Shown: positions 33,746-42,104 of the stretch, piece by piece
Layout: each line of letters opens with the position of its first letter
How positions within the stretch are numbered: position 1 is the first letter of the stretch
The notes under the pieces: generated by a model
Databases searched by the model: none
What the model was told of the DNA's origin: nothing
The model's input: only the letters and a program-made list of their open reading frames with translations
Source of the DNA: Clostridiales bacterium
GTDB lineage: Bacteria > Bacillota > Clostridia > Oscillospirales > Oscillospiraceae
Length of the DNA stretch: 64,000 nucleotides
Direction: 5' to 3'
Assembly (NCBI GenBank): GCA_029265975.1
Contig: JAJUGN010000001.1
Coordinates: forward strand, 1-64,000
Translations under genes and position numbers: made by a program

Positions 33746-34648
33746 TCAGCTCTCCTTCCCCGTGGTGATAAGCCCTTCGGCGGCGAGCAGCCGCTGCCCC
33801 TCCGCAGAGAGAGTGAAGTCTATAAACCTTTTTGTGTCCCCCTCGGGTTCTTTATGGGTAATAAACAGAAACGGGCGCGAAAGGCGGTAGCTGCCGTTAA
33901 TAATATTTTCGCGCGTGGCCGCGACGCCTTCCATACTCAGGGCTTTCACCTTTTCGTTTACAAGTCCCAGCGAAATGAACCCTATGGCGGCCGGGTCGTC
34001 CTCAACAAGCTGCCTTACGGCCCCGTTGGAATCCTGGACCATGGCTTTCGGCGTTATCTCCTGACTGCCCATTACAAGGCTTTCAAAAGCCGATCTCGTT
34101 CCGGAGCCTTCCTCGCGTGTGATGACATGTATGCTGGAATTTAGCCCCCCAAGCTCTCCCCAGTTGCTTATTCCGGCCGTGTATATTCCCCTGATCTGCT
34201 CGAGAGTAAGGTTTGAGATTGGATTTTTGGGGTGAATGATAACCGCAAGTCCGTCTTTTGCAATCTCCACATACCACAGCTTCTTCTCTTCGGCGGTAAG
34301 GTCGCGAGAGGACATCCCTATGTTGGCGGTGTCGGATTTGGCAGCCATAACTCCCGCCGAGGAGCCACCTCCCTGTATGTCTATCGTTATTCCGGGATTG
34401 AGATGCATGTATTCCTCCGCCAGCGCCTCCGCAAAGGGCTGTACAGAGGTCGAACCGGCAACGATAATGCCTGCCTTGGTTTTGTTACCGCAGGCAGACA
34501 GCAGGCACATGGAAAATATTAAAGCGCATACCCCTAAGACCTTGAATAAACGTGTGGCTATGCTTCGCCCCGAGGCTTGAAATATGAATAAAAACAGCTG
34601 TGAAGACCCGTCAGAGTTTGAAGGCCTGTCCAGTCCTTTTATCATCAA
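33746..34648 (-). CDS. pstS: Phosphate-binding lipoprotein PstS
   Basis: A 300-residue phosphate-binding protein. The mature part begins with 'GIIVAGSTSVQPFAEALA' and contains 'GGGSSAGV', 'MSSRDL' and 'EEGSGTRSAFE', the phosphate-binding loops of PstS. A hydrophobic segment with lipobox LSAC puts the lipidated Cys at residue 53, so there are about 30 extra residues before the signal core. No ATG, GTG or TTG occurs between residue 2 and the hydrophobic stretch, so either this long signal is real or a rare start is used. First gene of pstSCAB, downstream of a promoter with Pho-box-like repeats. Confidence 0.93.
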   Translation of the reverse strand: MMIKGLDRPSNSDGSSQLFLFIFQASGRSIATRLFKVLGVCALIFSMCLLSACGNKTKAGIIVAGSTSVQPFAEALAEEYMHLNPGITIDIQGGGSSAGVMAAKSDTANIGMSSRDLTAEEKKLWYVEIAKDGLAVIIHPKNPISNLTLEQIRGIYTAGISNWGELGGLNSSIHVITREEGSGTRSAFESLVMGSQEITPKAMVQDSNGAVRQLVEDDPAAIGFISLGLVNEKVKALSMEGVAATRENIINGSYRLSRPFLFITHKEPEGDTKRFIDFTLSAEGQRLLAAEGLITTGKES

Positions 34649-34682
34649 ATAATCTCTCTCTTCCCAATTGCGTCCATCGCGC

Positions 34683-34721
34683 TTAACGTATGCTTTACGT
34701 TTATTTTACCATATCGTTACC
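34683..34721 (-). promoter_or_regulatory. Pho-box-like direct repeats, 11-bp period
   Basis: TTAACG (34683), TTTACG (34694), TTTACC (34705) and GTTACC (34716) occur on the plus strand at exactly 11-bp steps, as in PhoB/PhoP binding sites (TTAACA-type hexamers). They overlap the pst promoter's -10 and spacer. Confidence 0.5.
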
Positions 34722-34731
34722 CTTATAGCAA
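34703..34731 (-). promoter_or_regulatory. Promoter of pstSCAB
   Basis: On the minus strand TTGCTA (34731-34726), 17-bp spacer, TAAAAT (34708-34703); start near 34696, about 50 nt before pstS. The weak -35 fits an activated promoter. Confidence 0.5.
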
Positions 34732-34779
34732 CACTTGAGAAGCAAAAGGCCTAACTAATTCGCCATTTTAAAATATATT

Positions 34780-34812
34780 ACAAACAATAATGGGGAACTA
34801 GGCGTTCCCCAT
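34780..34812 (-). terminator. Terminator of the carboxyltransferase operon
   Basis: ATGGGGAAC (34790-34798) pairs with GTTCCCCAT (34804-34812); TTATTGTTTG follows on the minus strand. Confidence 0.7.
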
Positions 34813-34833
34813 CGGTTTACGGCAGATGTATTT

Positions 34834-35178
34834 TCAAAAAACCGCCAGAGAGTCGCCGGGATTCACCGAGTCTCCGACTTTTACGCAGACCGACGATACG
34901 GTTCCGTTCGCCGGAGCGATGATCTCGCTTTCCTCGTCGGATGAAGCAAGCGTCAAAAGAAGATCCCCGTTCTTCACCTGGTCGCCGGCTTTTATTACCA
35001 GAGAGCGGACAGTTCCTGCCATAGGGCTTGTCACCACGGCGCCTGCAGGAGCGGCCGGAACAGCCTGAACAGACGCCGGGGAACCCGCTGCGGCGGCCGG
35101 TGCGGAAGCCGCGCCGCCTGCATCCTCTACCGACACCGCAAAGGTTTTGCCGTTAACCCTTATGTTATACAATTTCAT
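34834..35178 (-). CDS. Biotin-carrier-like protein lacking the biotinyl lysine
   Basis: A 114-residue protein with the layout of the biotin carrier (gamma) subunit of decarboxylases: short N-terminal segment, Ala/Pro-rich linker (about 20-47) and a barrel-sandwich domain (48-114) with 'SPMAGTVRSLVIKAGDQVKNGD' and 'EIIAPANGTV'. The hairpin that normally reads E-A-M-K-M reads A-S-S-D-E here (78-82), so Asp81 replaces the lysine that carries biotin. The codons are unambiguous (GCT TCA TCC GAC GAG). It should not be biotinylatable. It may be a structural or lipoyl-like relic, or recruit a carrier from elsewhere. Last of three genes after the carboxyltransferase; a terminator follows. Confidence 0.85.
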   Translation of the reverse strand: MKLYNIRVNGKTFAVSVEDAGGAASAPAAAAGSPASVQAVPAAPAGAVVTSPMAGTVRSLVIKAGDQVKNGDLLLTLASSDEESEIIAPANGTVSSVCVKVGDSVNPGDSLAVF

Positions 35179-35191
35179 ACAGATTGCTCCT

Positions 35192-35476
35192 TCATTTCCT
35201 TAAGACTCTTCGGCTCTGGAAAGCATCCATCCTGCCGCAGAGCACCCAGTTTGAAACCGCTTTCGGACGCTCGGGCGCTGCAGGCGCTGATATGCTCTTA
35301 ATCCTGAAGTTTCCGGTGCCCGTATACGCGGCAATCGCCGCCGTTATGACCGCTACCAGCTCTCCGTCGTCGGGCTGCGTTTCCGCTGCGGCCGCGTTAA
35401 GCGCTGTGTCCTGCCCGACGGGGGCCTGCGCTATTTCACTCGTTTTCATACGTCTGTATCTCAGCACTCCAATCAT
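35192..35476 (-). CDS. OadG/decarboxylase gamma-like small protein without membrane anchor
   Basis: A 94-residue protein whose C-terminal two thirds ('DDGELVAVITAAIAAYTG' ... 'WVLCGRMDAFQSRR') match the cytoplasmic tail of sodium-pump decarboxylase gamma subunits (OadG/MmdD type), which helps assemble carboxyltransferase and carrier. The N-terminal membrane helix normally present is missing: only 'MIGVLRYRRMK' precedes the tail, and a stop codon lies nine codons upstream in frame. No alternative frame in the 97-bp gap encodes a hydrophobic helix. It lies between the carboxyltransferase and the lysine-less carrier. Confidence 0.65.
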   Translation of the reverse strand: MIGVLRYRRMKTSEIAQAPVGQDTALNAAAAETQPDDGELVAVITAAIAAYTGTGNFRIKSISAPAAPERPKAVSNWVLCGRMDAFQSRRVLRK

Positions 35477-35573
35477 TGCCGGGCCGGAACGGCCGCGGTG
35501 TCAAAACATTATATCACATATCCAGGTAAGCGGGGATGCTTGAAAACGCCTGCGCCGAAAGCACATACTCGTA

Positions 35574-37115
35574 TTAAAGCGGTATGTTCCCGTGCTTTTT
35601 CGGCGGAAGGGTCTGTCTTTTCCCTTCGCATACGGCAAAAGCGTTAATCACCTTGCTTCTTGTTTCGGAAGGCTCTATGACGTCGTCGATATAGCCCATC
35701 TCCGCGGCCGCGTATGGTCCGCTGAACTTCTCCCTGTACTCCTCTATCTTCTCCCTGCGCTTTTCCTCCGGGTTGGGAGCCGCGTTGATTTCCTTCTTGA
35801 AAACTATGTTGGCTGCTCCTTCCGCACCCATAACCGCTATTTCCGCGGTCGGCCAGGCGAATGCAAGATCCGCTCCCAGGCCCTTGCAGCACATTCCTAT
35901 ATAAGCGCCGCCGTAGGCTTTTCTTGTTACGACAGTTACCTTCGGAACAGTAGCCTCGCTGTAAGCGTAGAGCATCTTCGCGCCGTGGCGGATTATGCCG
36001 CTGTGCTCCTGGCCCGTTCCCGGAAGAAATCCCGGCACGTCCACAAGCGTAAGAAGGGGAATATTGAAGGCATCGCAGCGGCGGATGAATCGGGCGGCCT
36101 TGTCGGAGGCATTTACGTCCAGGCAGCCGGCGAGGAACTTGGGCTGATTTGCTATGATCCCGACGGTTTTCCCTCCCATACGGGCGAAGCATGTAATAAT
36201 GTTGAGCGCATACATGGGCTGCACGTCGAGTATTTCGCCGTTATCGACGATAGAGCGTATGACATCGTACATGTCATATGCCTTGTTGGGGCTTTCCGGA
36301 ACTATCGTGTCGAGATTCTCGGCCCTTCTGTCTATGTCGTCGCAGCATGGATGCTCGGGAGCGTTTTCCGCGTTGTTTGACGGCAGGTAAGACAGGAGGT
36401 TTTTAATCTGGGCTATGCACCCAGCGTCGTCCGGAGCTATGAAATGCGCAACACCGCTGACCTTGTTATGCACGGTAGCCCCGCCGAGCTCCTCAAAGGT
36501 AACGTTTTCTCCTGTGACGGTCTTTATTACGTCAGGCCCCGTAATGAACATATTCGACGTCTTGTCCACCATAAATATGAAGTCGGTAATAGCCGGAGAG
36601 TACACCGCGCCGCCCGCGCAGGGCCCCATTATCGCGGAAATCTGCGGTATGACGCCTGAAGAAATGGTATTTCTGTAAAATATCTTGCCGAATCCGAAAA
36701 GGGAGTTTACTCCCTCCTGTATCCTTGCGCCGCCGGAATCGAGGAGTCCCACAACCGGGCAGCCGTTCTGAAGGGCATAGTCCTGGACCTTGACGATTTT
36801 CTCGGCGTGGTATTCGCCGAGCGAGCCGCCGAGGACTGTGAAGTCCTGAGCAAAGGCATAAATCATCCTGCCGTCAACCCTGCCGTATCCCGTAACCACG
36901 CCTTCGCCGGGCGCTTCGGTCTTGTCCATGCCGAAATTGTTGCATCTGTGCTTAACAAAGGTATCCATTTCCACAAATGTGCCTTGGTCAAAGAGGAGTT
37001 CCAGGCGCTCCCTCGCGGTGAGCTTTCCCTTGGCGTGCTGGCTTGCAACGCCCTTTTCGCCCCCGCCGGCCTGGATGCGGGCTTTTTTCTCTCTGAGTTT
37101 CTGAAGTTCGCTCAT
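35574..37115 (-). CDS. Carboxyltransferase subunit of biotin-dependent (de)carboxylase (MmdA/PccB-like)
   Basis: A 513-residue acyl-CoA carboxyltransferase of the normal family length. N-terminal 'KGKLTARERLELLFD' and 'DFTVLGGSLGEYHAEKI' match propionyl-CoA carboxylase beta and methylmalonyl-CoA decarboxylase alpha. 'GGARIQEGVNSLFGFGKIF' and 'GPCAGGAVYSPA' form the first oxyanion hole; 'DVPGFLPGTGQEHSGIIRHGAK' (364-385 region) and 'KAYGGAYIGM' the second. It moves carboxyl between biotin and a CoA ester such as methylmalonyl/propionyl-CoA. Its usual partners are defective here (see the two downstream genes), and no biotin carboxylase or sodium-pump beta subunit is in the window. Promoter-like boxes lie at 37178-37206. 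Confidence 0.93.
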   Translation of the reverse strand: MSELQKLREKKARIQAGGGEKGVASQHAKGKLTARERLELLFDQGTFVEMDTFVKHRCNNFGMDKTEAPGEGVVTGYGRVDGRMIYAFAQDFTVLGGSLGEYHAEKIVKVQDYALQNGCPVVGLLDSGGARIQEGVNSLFGFGKIFYRNTISSGVIPQISAIMGPCAGGAVYSPAITDFIFMVDKTSNMFITGPDVIKTVTGENVTFEELGGATVHNKVSGVAHFIAPDDAGCIAQIKNLLSYLPSNNAENAPEHPCCDDIDRRAENLDTIVPESPNKAYDMYDVIRSIVDNGEILDVQPMYALNIITCFARMGGKTVGIIANQPKFLAGCLDVNASDKAARFIRRCDAFNIPLLTLVDVPGFLPGTGQEHSGIIRHGAKMLYAYSEATVPKVTVVTRKAYGGAYIGMCCKGLGADLAFAWPTAEIAVMGAEGAANIVFKKEINAAPNPEEKRREKIEEYREKFSGPYAAAEMGYIDDVIEPSETRSKVINAFAVCEGKRQTLPPKKHGNIPL

Positions 37116-37177
37116 ATATCCTCACTCCTAAAAATGCGGTAGGTTTTCCGTTGATATGCTTTATCGCCGTCCATGTA

Positions 37178-37206
37178 ATTATAATCTTATCTTTTATTCC
37201 CGTAAA
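37178..37206 (-). promoter_or_regulatory. Possible promoter of the carboxyltransferase operon
   Basis: On the minus strand TTTACG (37206-37201), 17-bp spacer, TATAAT (37183-37178); the -10 is perfect, the -35 weak. Start near 37171, about 55 nt before the gene. Confidence 0.45.
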
Positions 37207-37298
37207 GTCATTTTTTTGCCTGATATTTTATACTTTTCAGGCTCAAAGGCGGCGCCAGTCCCGGTCATCAGGCAACTTGAAAGTAACCGTAAAAGCTG

Positions 37299-37331
37299 AA
37301 AAGCTCCGGAAATTGCGTTCCGGAGCTTTTT
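37299..37331 (-). terminator. Bidirectional intrinsic terminator after clpE
   Basis: AAAAGCTCCGGAA pairs with TTCCGGAGCTTTT around a short loop, with T-rich flanks on both sides. It lies 9 bp after the stop of the clpE-like gene. The 37116-37339 gap otherwise holds only the promoter above. Confidence 0.8.
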
Positions 37332-37339
37332 GCGGCTTA

Positions 37340-39634
37340 TTAGTATGATATGAGCTGAACCTTGTCGTCGGCCGCCGTCAGAGAGATATTTTTGAACGGC
37401 TTTGCGTAATTGTCGATTATCAGGGCCGCCACCTTATCCTCAATTTCCTTCTGGATGAAGCGCCTGAGGTTCCTCGCGCCGTATGTGACGGAATAGGATT
37501 TTTTAATAAGATAATCAAGGAGAGCGTCGTCGTAGGTAAGGGTTATCCCCTTTTCCTTAATACTGCTCTGAAGCTCGCCAAGCATAATCTTCGATATGGC
37601 CCTGAAGTTTTCCTCCGAAAGCCTGTTGAAGTAGATGATCTCGTCGACTCTGTTTATGAATTCGGGACGGAGGAAATCGTTCAGGGCTTTGATTGCCTTT
37701 TCCCTGCCCTGATCGTTAAGGCTCATATTGAAGCCTATCGCACCGTCCTTTTTGTCGCTGCCGGCGTTGGTGGTCATTATTATGACCGTATTCTCGAAGT
37801 TCACCGTTTTGCCGTGGGCGTCCGTTATGCGTCCGTCGTCAAGTATCTGCAGGAGTATATTCAAAACGTCCGGATGCGCTTTTTCTATCTCGTCGAACAG
37901 CACAACGGAGTAAGGCTTGCGGCGGATCTTCTCAGTGAGCTGCCCCGCCTCATCGTACCCCACATATCCCGGGGGCGAGCCGATAAGCCTCGACACGGTG
38001 TGCTTTTCCATGAATTCTGACATGTCGAGCCTGATAAGAGACTCAGGCGTGTCAAATAGATCCGCGGCCAGACGCTTGACAAGCTCCGTTTTGCCGACTC
38101 CGGTGGAGCCGACGAAAATGAACGAAACCGGCTTGCGCTTGGCTGCTATGCCCACCCTGTTGCGCCGGATGGCGGCACAGACGGCGTCCACCGCTTCGTC
38201 CTGCCCGACGATATGCTCCTTCAGCCTCTTGTCAAGCTTCGACAGCTTTTCGTATTCGTCCTCTCTGATGCTTGCGGCCGGGATTTTAGTCCAAAGCTCG
38301 ATGATGCGGGCGAGATTGTCGATGGTCAGCTCGGGCATTCCCTCCCTGTGCAGCGTCGCAAGCTCGTTTTCAAGCTGGATGTCGCGGCTTCTCAAAACAG
38401 CAAGCCTCCTGTAGCTTTCCTCGCTGTTGTCCGAGAGGAGCAGTTCCCTCTCCTTGGCGAGATCCGCTCTCTCCTTCGTGATTTCTGCGATTCTCGCAAA
38501 GTTTTTGTTCTTCAGGTTAACATCTGAGCAGGCCTCGTCGATAAGGTCTATCGCCTTGTCTGGCAGAAAGCGGTCCGTGATGTAGCGCTCCGACAATATG
38601 ACAGCCTGGCGGCACATTTCCTCGGGGATCCTGACCCCGTGGAAGCTTTCGTAATACCGCGCTATTCCTTTTATTATCTCTACGGAGTCTTCTATCGACG
38701 GCTCGCCGACTATGACCGGCTGAAAGCGCCTCTCAAGAGCCGTATCTTTTTCTATATGCTTTCTGTATTCGGCGAAGGTGGTGGCTCCAATGACCTGGAT
38801 CTCCCCCCTTGACAGGGCCGGCTTAAGTATGTTCGCTGCGTTCATGGATCCCTCGGCGTCCCCGGCGCCGACTATGTTGTGAACCTCGTCGATAACAAGA
38901 ATTATGTTTCCCTGCTTCTTAACCTCGTCGATAAGGCCCTTCATGCGGCTTTCGAACTGCCCTCTGAACTGCGTTCCGGCAACTAATGCCGTAAGGTCGA
39001 GCAGGAATACTTCCTTGTCGCGGAGCTTATACGGCACCGTCCCGTCCACTATTCGCTGGGCAAGGCCTTCGGCTATCGCGGTCTTTCCGACGCCCGGCTC
39101 TCCTATGAGGCAGGGATTGTTCTTTTGCCTGCGGTTCAGTATCTGAATAACGCGCTCGGTTTCCTCTTCCCGTCCGACAATCCTGTCGATTTTTCCGTCG
39201 ATAGCCTTCTGGGTGAGGGAAATGCAGTAATTGTCGAGATATTTGCGTTTCTGTCCCCTGCTCTGGTTATCTCTTTCCTTGCCCGGAGTCGAGTGGGTAC
39301 CGCCTCCCGGCATCTGGGTCTCGCCCGACTCGGAATTAAACAGGCGGTTAAGGAAGGGAAATGTGGCGGTTTTCCCTTCCTCGGATTCTTCGTCCTCATC
39401 TGTATCGGTCAGGCTCTCGGCGCCCCCGAAGGCATCTAGCATTTCGTTGGATATGCCGTCGAGGTCCTCGTCGGAAATGCCCATCTTCTTCATTATATCG
39501 TCAACCGGCTTGATATTGAGCTCCTTGGCGCATTTCAAGCACAGGCCTTCATTCGTAGACTTTCCGTTTTCCATCTTTGTTATAAAAATTACTGCCACAT
39601 TCTTTTTGCATTTTGCGCATAGTGTCGGTTGCAT
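37340..39634 (-). CDS. clpE: Clp-type AAA+ ATPase with N-terminal zinc finger (ClpE-like)
   Basis: A 764-residue class I Clp/Hsp100 unfoldase. The N-terminus carries a four-cysteine zinc finger ('CAKCKKN' ... 'CLKCAKE'), the mark of ClpE. AAA-1 has Walker A 'GEPGVGKTAIAEG' and 'VIDEVHNIVGAG'; a short coiled-coil insert ('ITKERADLAKERELL') follows; AAA-2 has 'GSTGVGKTELVK' and 'LFDEIEKAHPDV'. It unfolds damaged proteins for ClpP and is a heat- or stress-induced protein in Firmicutes. No CtsR box was recognised. It starts 3 bp after pgsA, so it belongs to the DUF5711-cvpA-pgsA-clpE unit. Confidence 0.9.
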   Translation of the reverse strand: MQPTLCAKCKKNVAVIFITKMENGKSTNEGLCLKCAKELNIKPVDDIMKKMGISDEDLDGISNEMLDAFGGAESLTDTDEDEESEEGKTATFPFLNRLFNSESGETQMPGGGTHSTPGKERDNQSRGQKRKYLDNYCISLTQKAIDGKIDRIVGREEETERVIQILNRRQKNNPCLIGEPGVGKTAIAEGLAQRIVDGTVPYKLRDKEVFLLDLTALVAGTQFRGQFESRMKGLIDEVKKQGNIILVIDEVHNIVGAGDAEGSMNAANILKPALSRGEIQVIGATTFAEYRKHIEKDTALERRFQPVIVGEPSIEDSVEIIKGIARYYESFHGVRIPEEMCRQAVILSERYITDRFLPDKAIDLIDEACSDVNLKNKNFARIAEITKERADLAKERELLLSDNSEESYRRLAVLRSRDIQLENELATLHREGMPELTIDNLARIIELWTKIPAASIREDEYEKLSKLDKRLKEHIVGQDEAVDAVCAAIRRNRVGIAAKRKPVSFIFVGSTGVGKTELVKRLAADLFDTPESLIRLDMSEFMEKHTVSRLIGSPPGYVGYDEAGQLTEKIRRKPYSVVLFDEIEKAHPDVLNILLQILDDGRITDAHGKTVNFENTVIIMTTNAGSDKKDGAIGFNMSLNDQGREKAIKALNDFLRPEFINRVDEIIYFNRLSEENFRAISKIMLGELQSSIKEKGITLTYDDALLDYLIKKSYSVTYGARNLRRFIQKEIEDKVAALIIDNYAKPFKNISLTAADDKVQLISY

Positions 39635-39637
39635 ATG

Positions 39638-40192
39638 CTACTCCTTAATTTGTCCCCGTTTTTTAAGGGATTGTAAAATCTTAATATATTGAACCAGATA
39701 ACTGATAAAAGCCACAATCATTACAATAATCGCAAATGTAATCATAAGCGTCGCATATTGCCTGGGGATGTCCTTCAGTAGCATCAGCAAAGCGCAAACA
39801 ACTACGAAAACCACGGTCGCACACTTCCCGAAGTAATTGGAAGACGGCATATCGGTCAGCTTGTTGTAAACAAGCAGCCCCCCTACCGCCATGAGCATCT
39901 CCTTAACAAAAAAGATTACTACCGCCCAAACCGGAACCAGCTTATCTATCGTAATGCAGATCAAAACGGCGAATGTCATTATCTTGTCGCCGAGAGGGTC
40001 CAGTATCCTGCCGAGCTTGGACACCAGGTTGTATTTTCTGGCTATTCTGCCGTCAAGAAAGTCGGTTGCGGCCGCCAGAAGATATATTCCGGTCGCGTAT
40101 ATCTTAGCGTTGGCCGAGCCGCTGAAATAAGCGGCCACAAATACGGGCACCAGAATTAACCTGAACACCGACAGCATATTCGGAATGTTCAA
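39638..40192 (-). CDS. pgsA: CDP-diacylglycerol-glycerol-3-phosphate 3-phosphatidyltransferase
   Basis: A 184-residue membrane enzyme of the CDP-alcohol phosphatidyltransferase family. The catalytic motif D-x2-D-G-x2-A-R-x8-G-x3-D-x3-D is complete ('DFLDGRIARKYNLVSKLGRI' then 'LDPLGD'). N-terminal 'MNIPNMLSVFRLILVPVF' is typical of PgsA, which makes phosphatidylglycerol phosphate at the membrane. The start is TTG, supported by GGGAGA seven bases upstream. Neighbours: CvpA-like before, clpE after. Confidence 0.9.
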   Translation of the reverse strand: MNIPNMLSVFRLILVPVFVAAYFSGSANAKIYATGIYLLAAATDFLDGRIARKYNLVSKLGRILDPLGDKIMTFAVLICITIDKLVPVWAVVIFFVKEMLMAVGGLLVYNKLTDMPSSNYFGKCATVVFVVVCALLMLLKDIPRQYATLMITFAIIVMIVAFISYLVQYIKILQSLKKRGQIKE

Positions 40193-40211
40193 TCAGATCT
40201 CTCCCAACTTA

Positions 40212-40904
40212 TCATACTCCGAAAAAAGCGGCGAGCAGATTGTTTTTCATAAGCCATTTCAAAAACACGGTTTTGTCAACCGTTTCGTCTGGAAATATCC
40301 CGCCGAAATACCTCATAGCCCAGGCTATCGCAAAAAGCAGGAGCATCCCTTTCGCCGCGCCAAGCGCAAATCCGCCCGCGCTGTTGAGAAGTCCGAGCCC
40401 CGGAAGCCTGAACGCCGCGTCCAGCACCCGCATGACAAGAAACAGTACGATAGTCATCAGCAGGTAGGCCACCATGAAGGTCAGAATATACGCGACGGAA
40501 GAAGTTACTTTATTTGAAACAGCCTTTTTGAAATCCTGACCAACGGTTGTTACGGAGCCCTTCAGATCATCTATGATCTTCTGCGCCGTGCCCTCGAAAA
40601 GCCCCATCTTCAAAAGGCTGTCAAGCCCCACCGTGCTCAGTTCATCCTTTGCGGCTCCGGAAATATTCGAACTCGCCTGCTGCTTTGCCTCCAGCACCGA
40701 ACTGTCAACGAATTTGCTCACCGTCGGCTCTATCATCGGCTTAAACCTGTCGGAATATGTATTGGCTATCATGCCCGCCGCATAGAACGAGGCAATCATA
40801 ATAACAATACCGCTTATGCTTAAAATGAATCCCCTCTTTACGCCGTTCAGCACGGAAACCGCAACGATCAATATCAACACGACGTCAATAATTACAGGCA
40901 GCAT
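40212..40904 (-). CDS. CvpA-family membrane protein
   Basis: A 230-residue protein with four hydrophobic helices in CvpA layout: two at the N-terminus ('VIIDVVLILIVAVSVLNGVKRG' region, including the conserved G-x-x-R/K-G), a long extracytoplasmic loop (about 45-120) and two at the C-terminus ('GLGLLNSAGGFALGAAKGML'). CvpA proteins are linked to colicin V production and envelope integrity in other bacteria; the molecular role is unknown. The loop is longer than in E. coli CvpA. It lies between the DUF5711 gene and pgsA. Confidence 0.85.
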   Translation of the reverse strand: MLPVIIDVVLILIVAVSVLNGVKRGFILSISGIVIMIASFYAAGMIANTYSDRFKPMIEPTVSKFVDSSVLEAKQQASSNISGAAKDELSTVGLDSLLKMGLFEGTAQKIIDDLKGSVTTVGQDFKKAVSNKVTSSVAYILTFMVAYLLMTIVLFLVMRVLDAAFRLPGLGLLNSAGGFALGAAKGMLLLFAIAWAMRYFGGIFPDETVDKTVFLKWLMKNNLLAAFFGV

Positions 40905-40950
40905 GTTTTGCCCCCTTTCAATGGCCGAGAGAATACTCCCGGCGCAGGCC

Positions 40951-42051
40951 TTAAGGCTTGTATATCGCGGCTCCCGAGTTGGACAGCATGACGACTGAAC
41001 CGTCCGGCCTCATCAGCACCTGCCTTATACTTGATATATCGGCTGCTTTTGCGTAAACTGTCATATCACTTCTGTAAATTACGAGCGAATCGCTGTAAAG
41101 CACCGCTACATACTTGCCGCTTACGGAAAAAGACAGTATCTCGCTTTTCACGTCAAGCTTCCCGAGCTCGGCCCCGGCAGGCGAAAGCGTAACTATCGTC
41201 CCAGAGCTCCCCGCCTTGTATTTTCCTATCAAAAGAGCCGCAAACCCCGAGCCTTCAAGAGAAAAATCCTTCAGATACCCGTCGGTAAAATCATAACGCG
41301 ATATAAGGCTTCCCTTGTCGTTCAGAAAAAAGGCCGAGTTCATGGAAAGGGCGCAGACCGAAGAGTTGCTCAGGTACGCGAGGTCCAGCAGCACAGTATT
41401 CTCGCAGGTATAGCTCCCCTTCTGTTCCGTGCTGTTAAGCTGAAAGAACTGCACTCTGCTGCCCGATTCGCTAATTGTGTAGGCCGCCATTTTGTCGCTG
41501 GAATCGGAAATCGCGGCGTCAACAAGATACGCGTCTCCCGACGACCACTTGTAGACAGGCTTAAGCTTGCTGTTGTATACGCTGACCGAGCCCCTGTAGC
41601 CTTCCTCCTGCGCCGAAACCGCTACCCAGTTTTCCCTGTTGACGTAAAGATTTATTATCTTCCTGTCAAGCGATGTCCTTACAATTCCTTTTTCCTTGCC
41701 GACCGTATAAAAATCCTTGCCTCCCGTACTCCATACTGCGGCAAGAGCGGCGCTCCTCGCGACCGCCGGATTCTGCAGGATTACAGTATCTGCGGCTAAG
41801 GTTTCACCTCCGGCGCCTATAAGCTGTATGCCTGTGCCCGACGCCACCACAAGACCGTCTTCAATCCAGGCGTAGAGATTACCGGCGTTCACGTCAAAGC
41901 TTATCTGCTTAAAATCGCTCTTCCCGAACGAAAAGCCGTTATTTCCGATAGCCAGAAGCGCGGCGCTGACGGAGACGGTCAGAACAAGCAGAACCAAAAA
42001 AAATCTTAAAATCCAGCCACGATTTTTTGTTTTTTCTCCCGTATTATTCAT
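40951..42051 (-). CDS. DUF5711-like membrane-anchored beta-propeller protein
   Basis: A 366-residue protein with one N-terminal membrane helix (about 14-36) and an extracellular region of short beta-rich repeats ('GSVSVYNSKLKPVYKW', 'LKDFSLEGSGFAALLIGKY', 'VLMRPDGSVVMLSNSG') that look like a WD/PQQ-type propeller. This matches the DUF5711 proteins of Oscillospiraceae, whose function is unknown. First gene of the unit with cvpA, pgsA and clpE. GAGGAG lies just before the ATG, and an extended -10 promoter sits at 42068-42076. Confidence 0.7.
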   Translation of the reverse strand: MNNTGEKTKNRGWILRFFLVLLVLTVSVSAALLAIGNNGFSFGKSDFKQISFDVNAGNLYAWIEDGLVVASGTGIQLIGAGGETLAADTVILQNPAVARSAALAAVWSTGGKDFYTVGKEKGIVRTSLDRKIINLYVNRENWVAVSAQEEGYRGSVSVYNSKLKPVYKWSSGDAYLVDAAISDSSDKMAAYTISESGSRVQFFQLNSTEQKGSYTCENTVLLDLAYLSNSSVCALSMNSAFFLNDKGSLISRYDFTDGYLKDFSLEGSGFAALLIGKYKAGSSGTIVTLSPAGAELGKLDVKSEILSFSVSGKYVAVLYSDSLVIYRSDMTVYAKAADISSIRQVLMRPDGSVVMLSNSGAAIYKP

Positions 42052-42067
42052 CGAGTCTCCTCAAAGC

Positions 42068-42076
42068 ATTATAGCA
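42068..42076 (-). promoter_or_regulatory. Extended -10 promoter of the DUF5711-cvpA-pgsA-clpE unit
   Basis: The minus strand reads TGCTATAAT, a perfect extended -10 (TGnTATAAT) without a clear -35. Start near 42061, ten bases before the ATG. Confidence 0.5.
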
Positions 42077-42104
42077 CTACCGAATATAAAAATATACAAC
42101 AATT

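Noticed and set aside
34834-37115. Complete sodium-pumping methylmalonyl-CoA decarboxylase
   Set aside because: No beta subunit in the window, the gamma-like subunit lacks its membrane helix and the carrier lacks the biotinyl lysine.
37151-37348. 65-codon plus-strand frame between the carboxyltransferase and clpE genes
   Set aside because: It covers promoter-like boxes and a perfect terminator hairpin, and has no similarity to any family.
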